DNA of 64,000 nt from Gammaproteobacteria bacterium (GTDB lineage Bacteria > Pseudomonadota > Gammaproteobacteria > Pseudomonadales > Cellvibrionaceae), in NCBI GenBank assembly GCA_021151835.1, contig JAGKWO010000023.1:46352-110351 (forward strand), given 5' to 3'. Positions within the stretch are counted from its first letter, which is position 1. Each line of letters opens with the position of its first letter. Positions 35,563 through 45,244 of the stretch are shown here, piece after piece. The notes under the pieces were generated by a model. It ran no database searches, had not been told where the DNA came from, and was given only the letters and a program-made list of their open reading frames with translations. The translations under genes and the position numbers were made by a program.

Positions 35563-36609
35563 GTGAGAGACGCAAGGTTTTCGGTCAACGACCACCCCCA
35601 TCGCCGGTTCAACCCGCTGACTGGCGAATGGCTATTGGTATCGCCCCAGCGCAACAAACGCCCCTGGCAGGGCCAGCAAGAACCCAACCAGTGGCCGGAC
35701 AGCCCCGCCCATGATCCCAACTGTTACCTGTGTGCAGGCAATGAGCGGATTGGCGGCGAGCGCAATCCCGATTACCCAACCACCTTTGTATTTACCAACG
35801 ATTTCGCTGCGCTGATGCCGGAAGTTCCCGTAGCACCGGCCACAGGGGATCCGCTGTTCCAGATCCAGGCCGAGCAAGGCACGAGCCGCGTCATCTGTTT
35901 TTCACCCGATCACAGCAAAACCCTGCCGCTGTTATCGAATGACGAAATGCAAGCCGTTATTACTACCTGGATGCGCGAAGCGGCGGATTTGGGCCAGCGT
36001 TATGCCAGCGTGCAGATCTTTGAAAATAAAGGTGCGGTGATGGGTTGCTCCAATCCGCATCCGCACGGACAAATCTGGGCGCAAGACCATATTCCTACGC
36101 TGGTCGCTAAAGAAGATGAACAACAGCGCGCGTTTCTGGCTACACAGGGCCAGTCATTGCTGCTGGACTACGCCCATAAAGAGTCGGCCACTGGCGAGCG
36201 CGTGGTGACCGAGAATGATGACTGGTTGGTGGTTGTTCCTTTCTGGGCCGCCTGGCCATTCGAAACACTACTGCTGCCCAAACACAAGCTGGCGCGTATC
36301 ACCGCTTTGAGCGAGTCACAACAATTGAACCTCGGCCAGATCCTGCGCGACCTGACGGCGCGTTACGACAACCTGTTCGAATGTTCCTTCCCGTATTCCA
36401 TGGGCTGGCATGGCGCACCATTCAATAGCGCCAGTAGCGATCACTGGCAACTACATGCCCATTTTTATCCGCCCCTGCTACGCAGTGCCAGCGTGCGCAA
36501 ATTTATGGTGGGTTACGAGATGCTGGGTGAACCCCAGCGCGATATCTCCCCGGAACAGGCAGCCGCGCGTTTGCGCGCACAGAGTCCGGTCCACTTCAAA
36601 AACAAATAG
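35563..36609 (+). CDS. galT: Galactose-1-phosphate uridylyltransferase
   Basis: The 348-residue product starts at a GTG because the family N-terminus (DHPHRRFNPLTGEWLLVSP) begins right after it and no ATG is available. The zinc motif C54-x2-C57 and the active-site H166-P-H168 are present (SNPHPHGQIW); H168 is the histidine that carries UMP. It exchanges UMP between UDP-glucose and galactose 1-phosphate. It precedes galK by 60 bp. galE is not in the window. With the enzymes downstream, it channels galactose from galactan into glucose 1-phosphate. Confidence 0.97.
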   Translation: MRDARFSVNDHPHRRFNPLTGEWLLVSPQRNKRPWQGQQEPNQWPDSPAHDPNCYLCAGNERIGGERNPDYPTTFVFTNDFAALMPEVPVAPATGDPLFQIQAEQGTSRVICFSPDHSKTLPLLSNDEMQAVITTWMREAADLGQRYASVQIFENKGAVMGCSNPHPHGQIWAQDHIPTLVAKEDEQQRAFLATQGQSLLLDYAHKESATGERVVTENDDWLVVVPFWAAWPFETLLLPKHKLARITALSESQQLNLGQILRDLTARYDNLFECSFPYSMGWHGAPFNSASSDHWQLHAHFYPPLLRSASVRKFMVGYEMLGEPQRDISPEQAAARLRAQSPVHFKNK

Positions 36610-36669
36610 TGCGCCGGAAACAAATAATGTCCTGGCAATCAAAAGAATAAGGCGATAGGTAACAAGCCC

Positions 36670-37824
36670 ATGAACACCCTTTCCGAAGCACGAGTTAGCG
36701 AACTCTTTGGCGATTTTTTTGGAAGCCATCCAAAAGCATTGGTCAAAGCGCCCGGCCGTGTAAACCTGATCGGCGAGCATACCGATTACAACGGCGGCTT
36801 TGTTTTGCCAGCCGCGATTAACTACCACACCTACATCGCCCTGAGCCCGCGCGCCGACCGCCAACTACGGGTTGTGGCCTGGAATTTTGATAACGCTGAA
36901 GTGTTAATCCCACTCACCGAAGGGCAACAGCAAGACGGGCACAACGCCTGGTCCAACTATATTCGCGGCGTAGTACAACAACTTTGCCGCGCCGGTTTTA
37001 CGCTCGCCGGTGGCGATTTATACATCGCCGGCGATTTGCCTTCCGGTGCTGGCCTGAGCAGCTCGGCATCGCTGGAAATGGCGGTCATCCGCGCGTTGTT
37101 AAGCCTGAGTGGCGAGACCATCGACCCCACCACCGCCGCATTGCTCGGCCAGGCGGCCGAGAACCAGTTCGTAGGGTGCAATTGCGGGATTATGGACCAG
37201 TTGATCTCTGCGCGCGGCCAGGCCAACAGTGCGTTGCTGATCGACTGCCAGGATCTTTCCACCCGCGCGGTCACTATGCCCCGCGACTGGGAAATCCTGA
37301 TCGTTCATAGCGGCGTCAAGCGCGGATTGGTCGATAGCGAATACAACCAGCGTCGCCAGCAGTGCGAACAGGCCGCCACCCATTTCGGTCAAACATCCCT
37401 GCGCGCCGTAAACCTGGGCGATTTACTGGCTGCCGAAGGCGCGCTGGATGACCTGAGTTTCCGCCGTGCGCGCCACGTCCTTACCGAAAACGCCCGCACC
37501 CTGGTGGCTGCCGATGCGTTGGCCAAAGGGGATTTGTCTGCACTGGTGACGGTGATGGGTGAATCGCATATCTCCATGCGCGACGATTTCAATATCACCA
37601 CGCCCGCCATTGACCGTTTGGTGGAAATCATTGCCACAGCCAGCGAAGGTCAGGCTGGTGTGCGCATGACCGGGGGCGGTTTTGGTGGCTGCGTTGTCGC
37701 TGTGGCACCCGCCGCCGTGATCCCCCGCCTGATGGCAGCCGTATCCCGCACCTATGCACAGGAAACCGGCTGCATTCCCACCCTGATTCCCGCCAAAGCC
37801 AGCGCGGGCGCGTTTAATAATTAA
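36670..37824 (+). CDS. galK: Galactokinase
   Basis: A 384-residue GHMP kinase. It has the galactokinase signature APGRVNLIGEHTDYNGGFVLP in the N-terminal part (about 27-47), the ATP-binding LPSGAGLSSSASLE motif (about 120-133) and the C-terminal MTGGGFGGCVV motif. It phosphorylates galactose at C1. Located directly after galT, in the Leloir order. An aggtaac ribosome site lies upstream of the ATG. Length is normal for the bacterial enzyme. Confidence 0.97.
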   Translation: MNTLSEARVSELFGDFFGSHPKALVKAPGRVNLIGEHTDYNGGFVLPAAINYHTYIALSPRADRQLRVVAWNFDNAEVLIPLTEGQQQDGHNAWSNYIRGVVQQLCRAGFTLAGGDLYIAGDLPSGAGLSSSASLEMAVIRALLSLSGETIDPTTAALLGQAAENQFVGCNCGIMDQLISARGQANSALLIDCQDLSTRAVTMPRDWEILIVHSGVKRGLVDSEYNQRRQQCEQAATHFGQTSLRAVNLGDLLAAEGALDDLSFRRARHVLTENARTLVAADALAKGDLSALVTVMGESHISMRDDFNITTPAIDRLVEIIATASEGQAGVRMTGGGFGGCVVAVAPAAVIPRLMAAVSRTYAQETGCIPTLIPAKASAGAFNN

Positions 37825-37870
37825 TTTTTAGCGCCATTGTCTTGCAGTTGACACCTGGCGCCAATTAAAT

Positions 37871-37910
37871 AATCATATAAATGATATTTTATTACTTAAC
37901 GATAATTAAG
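37871..37910. promoter_or_regulatory. Two AT-rich palindromes before the TonB-dependent receptor gene
   Basis: ATCAT-ataa-ATGAT (37872-37885) and CTTAA-cgataa-TTAAG (37895-37910) are perfect-arm inverted repeats within 100 bp upstream of the receptor start. The first resembles a site before galT. They may be operators for a galactan-responsive regulator. Evidence is symmetry and position only. Confidence 0.35.
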
Positions 37911-37966
37911 CGTACATAGAATTAAAGTTATACCTATAACGATAAAACATTCACGAGGACAGCTGT

Positions 37967-40678
37967 ATGAAAAGCCCAATCAACCTGCGTCACACTCCCT
38001 TGTTCCTGGCACTTACCCTGATCAGTGGCGTGTCCACCGCACAAACACCCCCGCAAACCAGCGAAGGCTTGGTTGACGAAGTTGTTGTTACCGGTAAATT
38101 TGCCCAAAGCTTACAGTCGGCGATGGAAGTAAAGCGCAATTCCGCTACTGTTGTTGAAGCGATTTCCGCAGAAGATATCGGCCAGTTGCCCGACGTGTCT
38201 ATCAGCGATTCGTTAAAACGCCTGCCAGGCCTGGCGCAAGACCGCGACCGTGGCAACGGCAGCCAGATTTCCATCCGCGGCATGGGTGGCATGCTCGGTT
38301 TCACCACCCTGAATGGCCGGGAAGTGGCAATTCTGGAGGAAACCCGCAATATCCGTTACGACCAATTCCCGTCCGAACTGATTAACAGCGCGCAAGTTTA
38401 TAAAACCCCGCAAGCGTCCATCGCCGAGGGCGGCGTGTCCGGCAGCGTGAACCTGAATACCATCAAACCCCTGGATTACGATTCCACCAAAGTGGTTGTC
38501 GATGTGCGCGCAACGTCTTTCGATCTGGGCAAAGACATTGATGATGCCGCCAATAGCGGTATCGGCCAGCGCTACAGCATTTCCTATATCGACCAGTTTG
38601 CGGATGACACCCTGGGTGTAGCGCTCGGTTACTCAACCCGTTCCGAACCCATCGCCACCCAACGCGCTGAACTCTGGAACTACGGTGATACCTGGCACAA
38701 CACCCAGTGGAATGACCAACTCGGCGCTAACGTCATCGCCCCCTGGGGTGGTTCAGCACTGGTGCGTGGTGGTGAAGATGAGCGTCAAGGCGCGATGGTC
38801 GCCATCCAATGGAAACCCAACGACAACCTCGAAATCGCCTATGACGGTTTCTGGTCGTCATTCGATGTATCCGAACAACAACGGGGTTTTGATTTCCAGA
38901 TCGACAATACCTATGCCAACCAATGGGATCTGCTGGAAACCACGCCCACCGCTTACACCAATACTGATCTGGGCGCGAACGCGGTGGATCTGCTCTCCGG
39001 CACTGTTGGCCTGAGCAGCTTACGTAACATCAACGAAGAATATGTACAGAACGATGAACTCACCAGCCACGGCCTGAACGTGAGATGGACACAGGATCTG
39101 TGGACTATCGCCGCGGACGCCGGTGTTTCCGAAACCAGCCGCGACAAGCGCTGGGCGTCGATTCGTACCCTGGTGAATAACCCCGGCCGCGCAACCTTTG
39201 GCGCAACTGCCGATGGCCGCATGACCTTCGCTTTACTCGATGCCGACCTGACCGACCTGGCCCGCAACAGCATTGGCGACATCCAGGTCCAACCGGATGC
39301 CGCCGGCGGCGACAAGCTGACCTCGTTCAAACTCGATGTGCAGCGCGACCTGGAGGCCGGCATCCTGCAAGCCGTTAAAGTGGGCCTGGCCAGCTCCAGC
39401 CGCGACAAGTTCGAACACAGCCAGATCTGGACCCAAAGTGCGACCCAAAATACCGGCAGCGCCATTCCTGCCAACCTGGTGATCGACGCCAAAAGCTCAA
39501 GCTACTGGAGCGACTTGCCGGACTACCTGAGCCTGGACCGCAACGCCCTGATCAGCCACTACTTCGGCAGCCTGAAAAACCCGAGCCCGGGCGATGCCGA
39601 TGACCTGATCGCCAGTTGGGATGTGAGCGAAGACATTTTCGCCCAATACCTCCAGCTCGACCTGGCTACCGAAATCGCCGGCTTACCCCTCACCGGCAAC
39701 ATCGGCGTGCGCAATGTGGATACCGAAACTACCGCCAGCGGTTACCAGCAAGGTGAAGATGTCTGGGTCGAAGTCACTCCCGGCAACTGGCAACCACAGC
39801 AAATGATCGAAGCCATCGCGGTCGACCACGACTATAACGATGTACTACCCAGCACCAACTGGACCCTGGCTGTTACTGACGAACAACTGATCCGTTTCGC
39901 CGCCGGTAAAACCATGGCGCGCGCGCCGGTCAACATGATGAGCCCGAGCCTCAACCTGAACCAGGATTTGTGGGGTTCCAACCCCGGGGAATCTACCTCC
40001 GGTAACCCGAAACTGAATCCGTTCCGCGCCGACCAGGCGGACCTCGCGTACGAATGGTATTACGCGGAAGGTTCGCAAATCGCGGTAAACCTGTTCTATA
40101 AAGACCTGGAGAGTTTTATCGCCCGCGCGGCCGACGCGGAGACCGTAATTAACAATGGCAAAGAGTACAAGGTATCGCGCCCCATCAATGGCAGCGGTGG
40201 TTACATCCGCGGTTATGAATTGTTGTGGCAACAATCGTTTGACTTCCTCCCCGCGCCATTTAACGGCCTCGGCGTCTACACCAACTATTCGCACAACGAA
40301 TCCAACGTTGAACAATTTGTACCGCTCTACAGTGAATACAAAGCGCAGCTGACCGGTCTGTCGAAAGACGTCGCCAACTTCACCCTGTGGTATTACCTCA
40401 ACGGTTTTGAAGCGCGCACGTCTTACAGTTATCGCAGCGCCTTCCAGCGCGACATCAACCTGGTGATGGGTGAAGAGGGCATGAACGATTCTGAAGGCTA
40501 CTGGGATTTGAGTTTGTCGTACGAATTCAACGATCACTACAAAGTGTCGTTCCAGGTGCAAAACCTCACCAACGAGCCGTACAAAGCCTACGGTTTGGAA
40601 TCCAACAATCCGGCGCATATCAACAAGTACGAGGAATTTGGCACTCGCTACTCGATTGGTTTGAACTGGAGACTGTGA
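37967..40678 (+). CDS. TonB-dependent receptor, carbohydrate type (probable galactan oligosaccharide uptake)
   Basis: A 903-residue outer-membrane receptor. Signal peptide ends near residue 25 (ISGVSTA). The TonB box is EVVVTG, the plug domain has LPDVSISDSLKRLPGLAQDR and SQISIRGMGG, and the barrel ends in LNWRL, with the C-terminal segment FQVQNLTNEPYKAYG typical of the Xanthomonas/Caulobacter sugar-receptor group. It imports ligands across the outer membrane using proton-motive force via TonB-ExbBD. The gene is preceded by galT-galK and followed by a GH53 galactanase and GH2 galactosidase, so beta-1,4-galactan oligosaccharides are the likely ligand (inference). The start has a gagg ribosome site. 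Confidence 0.92.
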   Translation: MKSPINLRHTPLFLALTLISGVSTAQTPPQTSEGLVDEVVVTGKFAQSLQSAMEVKRNSATVVEAISAEDIGQLPDVSISDSLKRLPGLAQDRDRGNGSQISIRGMGGMLGFTTLNGREVAILEETRNIRYDQFPSELINSAQVYKTPQASIAEGGVSGSVNLNTIKPLDYDSTKVVVDVRATSFDLGKDIDDAANSGIGQRYSISYIDQFADDTLGVALGYSTRSEPIATQRAELWNYGDTWHNTQWNDQLGANVIAPWGGSALVRGGEDERQGAMVAIQWKPNDNLEIAYDGFWSSFDVSEQQRGFDFQIDNTYANQWDLLETTPTAYTNTDLGANAVDLLSGTVGLSSLRNINEEYVQNDELTSHGLNVRWTQDLWTIAADAGVSETSRDKRWASIRTLVNNPGRATFGATADGRMTFALLDADLTDLARNSIGDIQVQPDAAGGDKLTSFKLDVQRDLEAGILQAVKVGLASSSRDKFEHSQIWTQSATQNTGSAIPANLVIDAKSSSYWSDLPDYLSLDRNALISHYFGSLKNPSPGDADDLIASWDVSEDIFAQYLQLDLATEIAGLPLTGNIGVRNVDTETTASGYQQGEDVWVEVTPGNWQPQQMIEAIAVDHDYNDVLPSTNWTLAVTDEQLIRFAAGKTMARAPVNMMSPSLNLNQDLWGSNPGESTSGNPKLNPFRADQADLAYEWYYAEGSQIAVNLFYKDLESFIARAADAETVINNGKEYKVSRPINGSGGYIRGYELLWQQSFDFLPAPFNGLGVYTNYSHNESNVEQFVPLYSEYKAQLTGLSKDVANFTLWYYLNGFEARTSYSYRSAFQRDINLVMGEEGMNDSEGYWDLSLSYEFNDHYKVSFQVQNLTNEPYKAYGLESNNPAHINKYEEFGTRYSIGLNWRL

Positions 40679-40736
40679 CGGTTACCCAAAAGTTGTCACG
40701 TAAACGGGTTTAACTCGGGACTATCTCTCCTTACTC

Positions 40737-40762
40737 GCGGCTGCCCTGGCAGCCGCTTTTTT
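40737..40762 (+). terminator. Rho-independent terminator after the TonB receptor
   Basis: A GC-rich hairpin (gcggctgc with gcagccgc) is followed by TTTTTT. It lies 58 bp after the receptor stop and before the galactanase, so the galactanase probably has its own promoter or relies on read-through. Confidence 0.85.
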
Positions 40763-40819
40763 CACTGCCCGCAATACAACAATGTTGTATTGGCAGCGTA
40801 TGAAATACGAGGCAATATC

Positions 40820-41953
40820 ATGGTGAATGTGTTGTACAAAAAAATCCGCGTGGCAATCGGTGTGATTTTTTTGTCCGGTCAGTTTTCAGGTAACAACGCC
40901 ATTGCTGCTGATCATTTTTATACCGGTGCCGATTTATCCTACATCAATGAAATGGAAGACTGCGGTGCGGTATATCGTGATAAAGGTGAAAAAGTCGATC
41001 CATTTACCTTCTTCGCCACGCAAGGCACAAAACTTGTGCGAGTGCGCTTATGGCACAACGCTGAATGGACCAACTATTCCAACCTGGACGATGTAACCAA
41101 AACCCTGCAACGTGCCAAAACCAACAATATGAAAACCCTGCTGGATTTTCATTACTCCGACACCTGGACCGATCCGGAAAAACAATTTATTCCCAAAGCC
41201 TGGGCGCATATCACTGACACCAACACATTAGCGAAAACGCTTTACGATTACACCATAGCAACATTATCCGCATTGGATAAAAAAAACCTGCTGCCAGATA
41301 TGGTGCAAGTCGGCAATGAAACCAATATCGAAATATTGCAGTTGGAAAAAAATATTGTCCACGGCATTCCTGATTGGCAACGCAATGCAACACTGTTAAA
41401 TAGCGGCATCAAAGCAGTGCGTGATTACAGCAAAACTGCCAACAAAAAAATCGGGATTATTTTGCACATCGCCCAACCGGAAAATGCCCTTTGGTGGTTT
41501 AAACAAGCCGCCGAAAATGGTGTAACGGATTTTGATATTATTGGCCTCTCTTATTATCCGCAATGGTCAACTTATAAATTGCCACAGCTTCCTGCGGCTA
41601 TTAGCGAATTAAAAACGGCGCATAACAAAGAAGTGATGATTGTTGAAACAGCTTATCCCTGGACACTGCAAAATTTCGATAAAGCCGGTAATGTACTCGA
41701 TAACAAAGCGGTGCAACCGGAATTCCCCGCCACTGCCAAAGGCCAATTATTGTATTTGTTAACCTTAACGCAATTAGTCAAAAAAGCGGGTGGGCTTGGC
41801 GTTATCTATTGGGAACCCGCCTGGGTTAGTACTCGCTGCAAAACGCTATGGGGCAGGGGTTCACATTGGGAAAACGCCAGCTTCTTTGATGCGACGCGTC
41901 ATAACAATGCCTTGCCGGCTTTTTTATTTTTTAATGCCGCCTACACTAACTAA
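40820..41953 (+). CDS. Secreted endo-beta-1,4-galactanase, GH53
   Basis: From the ATG at 40820 (gagg ribosome site) the product is 377 residues with a signal peptide cut near residue 29 (NNAIA). It is a GH53 TIM barrel: YTGADLSYINEMEDCGAVY, LVRVRLWHN, LLDFHYSDTWTDPEKQ, acid/base E167 in QVGNETN, and nucleophile E276 in MIVETAYPW. It cuts internal beta-1,4-galactosyl links in galactan and type I arabinogalactan outside the cell or in the periplasm. No carbohydrate-binding module is attached. It supplies oligosaccharides to the neighbouring receptor and beta-galactosidase. Confidence 0.96.
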   Translation: MVNVLYKKIRVAIGVIFLSGQFSGNNAIAADHFYTGADLSYINEMEDCGAVYRDKGEKVDPFTFFATQGTKLVRVRLWHNAEWTNYSNLDDVTKTLQRAKTNNMKTLLDFHYSDTWTDPEKQFIPKAWAHITDTNTLAKTLYDYTIATLSALDKKNLLPDMVQVGNETNIEILQLEKNIVHGIPDWQRNATLLNSGIKAVRDYSKTANKKIGIILHIAQPENALWWFKQAAENGVTDFDIIGLSYYPQWSTYKLPQLPAAISELKTAHNKEVMIVETAYPWTLQNFDKAGNVLDNKAVQPEFPATAKGQLLYLLTLTQLVKKAGGLGVIYWEPAWVSTRCKTLWGRGSHWENASFFDATRHNNALPAFLFFNAAYTN

Positions 41954-42010
41954 CAACACAAGAAAAGACAAAATAAGACAGCCAATCAACCACACCAACG
42001 AGTGAGAGAC

Positions 42011-44371
42011 ATGAAACTAACACAATTTGCTGCCCTCAGCCTCTGCGGGCTCATCGCTGCATGTGGCCAGAACTCACAACAAGCGACCCGGGTAATTGCT
42101 GATAGCCATTATGATACCCATTGGGAATTTTTCCGCAGCGATAAAGTGTTGGACCTCACCAACGCGCAACAATATTCCGCTTGGGAAAAAGTGCAATTGC
42201 CACATACACCCAAAATCGAACCGCTCTTAGTGAATGAACAATTCCAGGGCGATGCCTGGTATAAAAAAACGATTACCGCTGAAACAAGCTGGAAAGGTAA
42301 GCAAGTCACATTGAAATTTGAATCGGCGATGAACGTGGCGGAAGTCTGGTTAAACGGTGAAAAACTGACAACACACGTCGGCGGTTATTTACCCTTCAGT
42401 GTAAACCTCACCAAACAATTAAAGTGGGATGCACCCAATGAATTAGTAGTGCGCCTCGATAATCGCGATAACTCCATCACCGGCCCCAAACCGTTAAAGG
42501 ACCTGGATTTCAATACCTACGGCGGAATTTATCGCCATGTCATTTTACAAATCGATAATGACTTGCATATCAGCGATGCTGTTGCCGCCGGAAAAACCGC
42601 CAGTGGCGGTATTTTTGTGCGCTATCCCAACGTGACTAAAGAACAGGCGACGATTAGCGTGCAAACCCATTTGGTTAACAGCCATATCGACCCGAAAAAA
42701 TTTCGCGTTGTGCAACGCTTGATGGATGGCGATAAGGTGATCGTTGACCAGACCAGCCAATTGCAAACCATCAACGGTAATAGTGATAGTGAAAACACGA
42801 TTGAGTTGGTGCTGAATAATCCAAAACTCTGGTCACCCAAAGCGCCCAACTTGTATCAACTGGTCACACGGGTTTACGACGGGGATTCGTTAGTAGATGA
42901 ACAGAGCACACGTATTGGTATTCGCGAATTTAAATGGATTGATAACCAACTATTTATCAATGGCGAGAAAACATTTTTGCGCGGCGTGAATCGTCACCAG
43001 GAATATCCTTACGTGGGTTACGCCACGTCTGATGCAGCAGATTATCGCGATGCGGTAAAAATAAAAGCGGCCGGGTTTGATTACGTGCGCCTTTCACATT
43101 ACCCGCACTCGCCCGCATTTATGGCGGCGGCCGATGAATTGGGTTTAGTGTTATTGGATTCCATTTTAGGTTGGCAATATTTTTCTGAAGATCCCGCCTT
43201 CCAGGCCCACATCCAGCAAACCTGTCGCGACCTTATTCGCCGTGACCGCAACCATGCATCGGTAATGGCCTGGGAGTGTTCGCTCAATGAATCCTGGATG
43301 AGCGAACCCTTTATCGATTCGCTAACGAAAATTATTGGTGAAGAATATCCCGGTGCAAAATCTGCCGGCTGGCAGGAATATGGTTACGATATTTATTTGC
43401 AAGCGCGCCAGCATCGCCTGGAACATTACAAAACTCCGGCCAAACCTTACATCGTGAGTGAATACGGTGATTGGGAATATTACGCGATGAATGCCGGGCT
43501 AAACCAAACTGCCTGGGCCGATTTATTACAGGCTGATCGCAGCAGCCGCCAATTATTGAGCGATGGAGAAAAACGCTTGTTGCAACAGGCGGCCAATATC
43601 CAGGAGGCACACAATGACAATTTCAACACCCCGGCATTTGCCGACGGTTTCTGGGTCATGTTTGATTACAATCGCGGCTACGCACCCGATCTGGAAAGTT
43701 CCGGCATTATGAGCATTGACCGTTTACCAAAGTACAGTTATTACTTCTACCAAAGCCAACGCGATCCGAGCGAAGTGTCTGATAAATTCACTTCCGGGCC
43801 CATGGTATTTATTGCCAATGAATGGACAGAAAAATCCACTACCGATGTACGCATTTTCAGCAATGCGGATGCGGTAGAATTATTTTTAAACGGCAAACTG
43901 ATTGGCAAACAATTGGCAGCAGACAATAAAAATTCCCCAATCACTAAAAACCTGAAACATCCCCCTTTCACATTTGCGCTGAAACAATTTGAAGCCGGTG
44001 AATTAAAAGCGCTTGCCTATATTGGCACTAAAGTGGTTGCCGAGCACAAAGTATTTACCCCGGGCGCACCCGCTCGCCTGAAAGTCACATTGGACAGTAG
44101 TGGTAAAGCGCCGCAGGCAGGAGTGAAAGATGTAGTATTTGTCTACGCGCAATTAGTGGACGCCAAAAATAATCCTGTGCCCGCTAACAACATCGACATT
44201 ACTTTCTCATTGGAAGGCGATGGCAAATTAATTAGCCCGGCCACCGTCAGTACCAGCGGTGGTTATGCCAGTGCCCTGGTAGAAGTGGGAAATTCGCCGG
44301 GCGATATAAAAGTTAGTGCGCAAGCCGAGGCATTGGACAGCGGCAGTATCCTGCTCAATACACAACAATAA
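42011..44371 (+). CDS. Lipoprotein beta-galactosidase, GH2
   Basis: The 786-residue product begins with a lipobox (LIAAC, Cys18), so it is membrane-anchored. Order: sugar-binding jelly-roll domain (about 35-190), Ig-like domain (200-300), GH2 TIM barrel (305-600) with acid/base E427 (SLNESW) and nucleophile E484 (IVSEYGDW), then a DUF4982-like domain and a C-terminal invasin/Big-type Ig domain (about 685-786, PARLKVTLDSSGKAPQAG). It likely removes galactose from galacto-oligosaccharides that enter through the adjacent receptor. The ATG at 42011 is preferred over a GTG nine bases earlier. Confidence 0.94.
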   Translation: MKLTQFAALSLCGLIAACGQNSQQATRVIADSHYDTHWEFFRSDKVLDLTNAQQYSAWEKVQLPHTPKIEPLLVNEQFQGDAWYKKTITAETSWKGKQVTLKFESAMNVAEVWLNGEKLTTHVGGYLPFSVNLTKQLKWDAPNELVVRLDNRDNSITGPKPLKDLDFNTYGGIYRHVILQIDNDLHISDAVAAGKTASGGIFVRYPNVTKEQATISVQTHLVNSHIDPKKFRVVQRLMDGDKVIVDQTSQLQTINGNSDSENTIELVLNNPKLWSPKAPNLYQLVTRVYDGDSLVDEQSTRIGIREFKWIDNQLFINGEKTFLRGVNRHQEYPYVGYATSDAADYRDAVKIKAAGFDYVRLSHYPHSPAFMAAADELGLVLLDSILGWQYFSEDPAFQAHIQQTCRDLIRRDRNHASVMAWECSLNESWMSEPFIDSLTKIIGEEYPGAKSAGWQEYGYDIYLQARQHRLEHYKTPAKPYIVSEYGDWEYYAMNAGLNQTAWADLLQADRSSRQLLSDGEKRLLQQAANIQEAHNDNFNTPAFADGFWVMFDYNRGYAPDLESSGIMSIDRLPKYSYYFYQSQRDPSEVSDKFTSGPMVFIANEWTEKSTTDVRIFSNADAVELFLNGKLIGKQLAADNKNSPITKNLKHPPFTFALKQFEAGELKALAYIGTKVVAEHKVFTPGAPARLKVTLDSSGKAPQAGVKDVVFVYAQLVDAKNNPVPANNIDITFSLEGDGKLISPATVSTSGGYASALVEVGNSPGDIKVSAQAEALDSGSILLNTQQ

Positions 44372-44410
44372 ATTAGTGATCACAATGATTGCCCGCTTGC
44401 ACAGGGGCCA

Positions 44411-44851
44411 TCACAAACATTTGCGAAAATAAACCACTCGCTCTGTTTCAACAAATCCCAACGCTTTATGCACATCCTGGCTGACATAATTATCCAGCCC
44501 CGTATCTGAAGCCAGTTCAACACAGCCTTGGGCTCGCGCCCAACCGGTAACCGCATCCACCAATTGCCGTGCATATCCTTGTGAACGATGGCCCGGCTTG
44601 ACATAGATACCTTCAATAAACGCAACAGGTGATGTCTCCGTACCATTGACATAATCGTAACGCAGTGCGGCCTCGATAAACCCCGCTGGCTCGCCAGCAT
44701 CGTCCACTGCGATAAATTGGCCATAACGTTTGGAATCCTCCAGTAAACTCATCATCTCTTCAATGTGTTCAGCCAGCGTAGCTTCCGGCCATAACGCTTG
44801 CCGCATATCCAACCAGCCCGGGCTTTCAACCGAACTACAAACAATGACCAT
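44411..44851 (-). CDS. AAC(6')-I-like aminoglycoside N-acetyltransferase (GNAT)
   Basis: The 146-residue product from the ATG at 44851 has a gaggag ribosome site 5 bp before. It follows the chromosomal AAC(6')-I pattern from N to C: WLDMRQALWP, a central RYDYVNGTETSPVAFIEGIY, the acetyl-CoA loop GHRSQGYARQL, and ELASDTGLDNYVSQDVHKALGF ending ETERVVYFRK. Enzymes of this type acetylate the 6' amino group of kanamycin, tobramycin and amikacin. Many chromosomal members have another native substrate, so resistance is not shown. It converges with the GH2 gene. No integron or transposon features are present. Confidence 0.82.
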   Translation of the reverse strand: MVIVCSSVESPGWLDMRQALWPEATLAEHIEEMMSLLEDSKRYGQFIAVDDAGEPAGFIEAALRYDYVNGTETSPVAFIEGIYVKPGHRSQGYARQLVDAVTGWARAQGCVELASDTGLDNYVSQDVHKALGFVETERVVYFRKCL

Positions 44852-45244
44852 TGCAGCTCCTCTCACAGTTATTACCAAATGGTTCTTTTAGATCCATAAA
44901 GTATCACGCGGCACTGGGAACAAGTAAAAAATGAGAACCAAAAAGCAGAATTTGCACGACAGCCCAAGTAAATTGAATAACAGCCAGCGCTCCCCTACAC
45001 GCAATAATCAAATAGAAAATGGGTCGAGCGAATTGCACAAAAAATCATTCTAATTTAAAAAAACTAAAAACTGATGTTGCCTGCTTATCAAACGTCTCCT
45101 GCGATAAGCTCCGGCATTTCAAATCAGTGACATAACACAATCCAGTATCGGCAACCAGAACCCTGTGCCCCCGCATCGGGAGTGATGTGTTATTGGTTAT
45201 TGCTTATCAGTTGTTCAGGCTCATTTATAAAAATCGGTATGATT
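44852..45244. other. Intergenic region, 393 bp
   Basis: AT-rich spacer between the divergent acetyltransferase and membrane protein genes. It contains the direct repeat tgcttatca (near 45078 and 45204). Promoters for both genes presumably lie here. No ORF, RNA gene or repeat family member was recognised. Confidence 0.5.

Noticed and set aside
44411..44851. Integron or transposon carrying the AAC(6')-like gene
   Set aside because: No attC, integrase, transposase or inverted repeats flank it.
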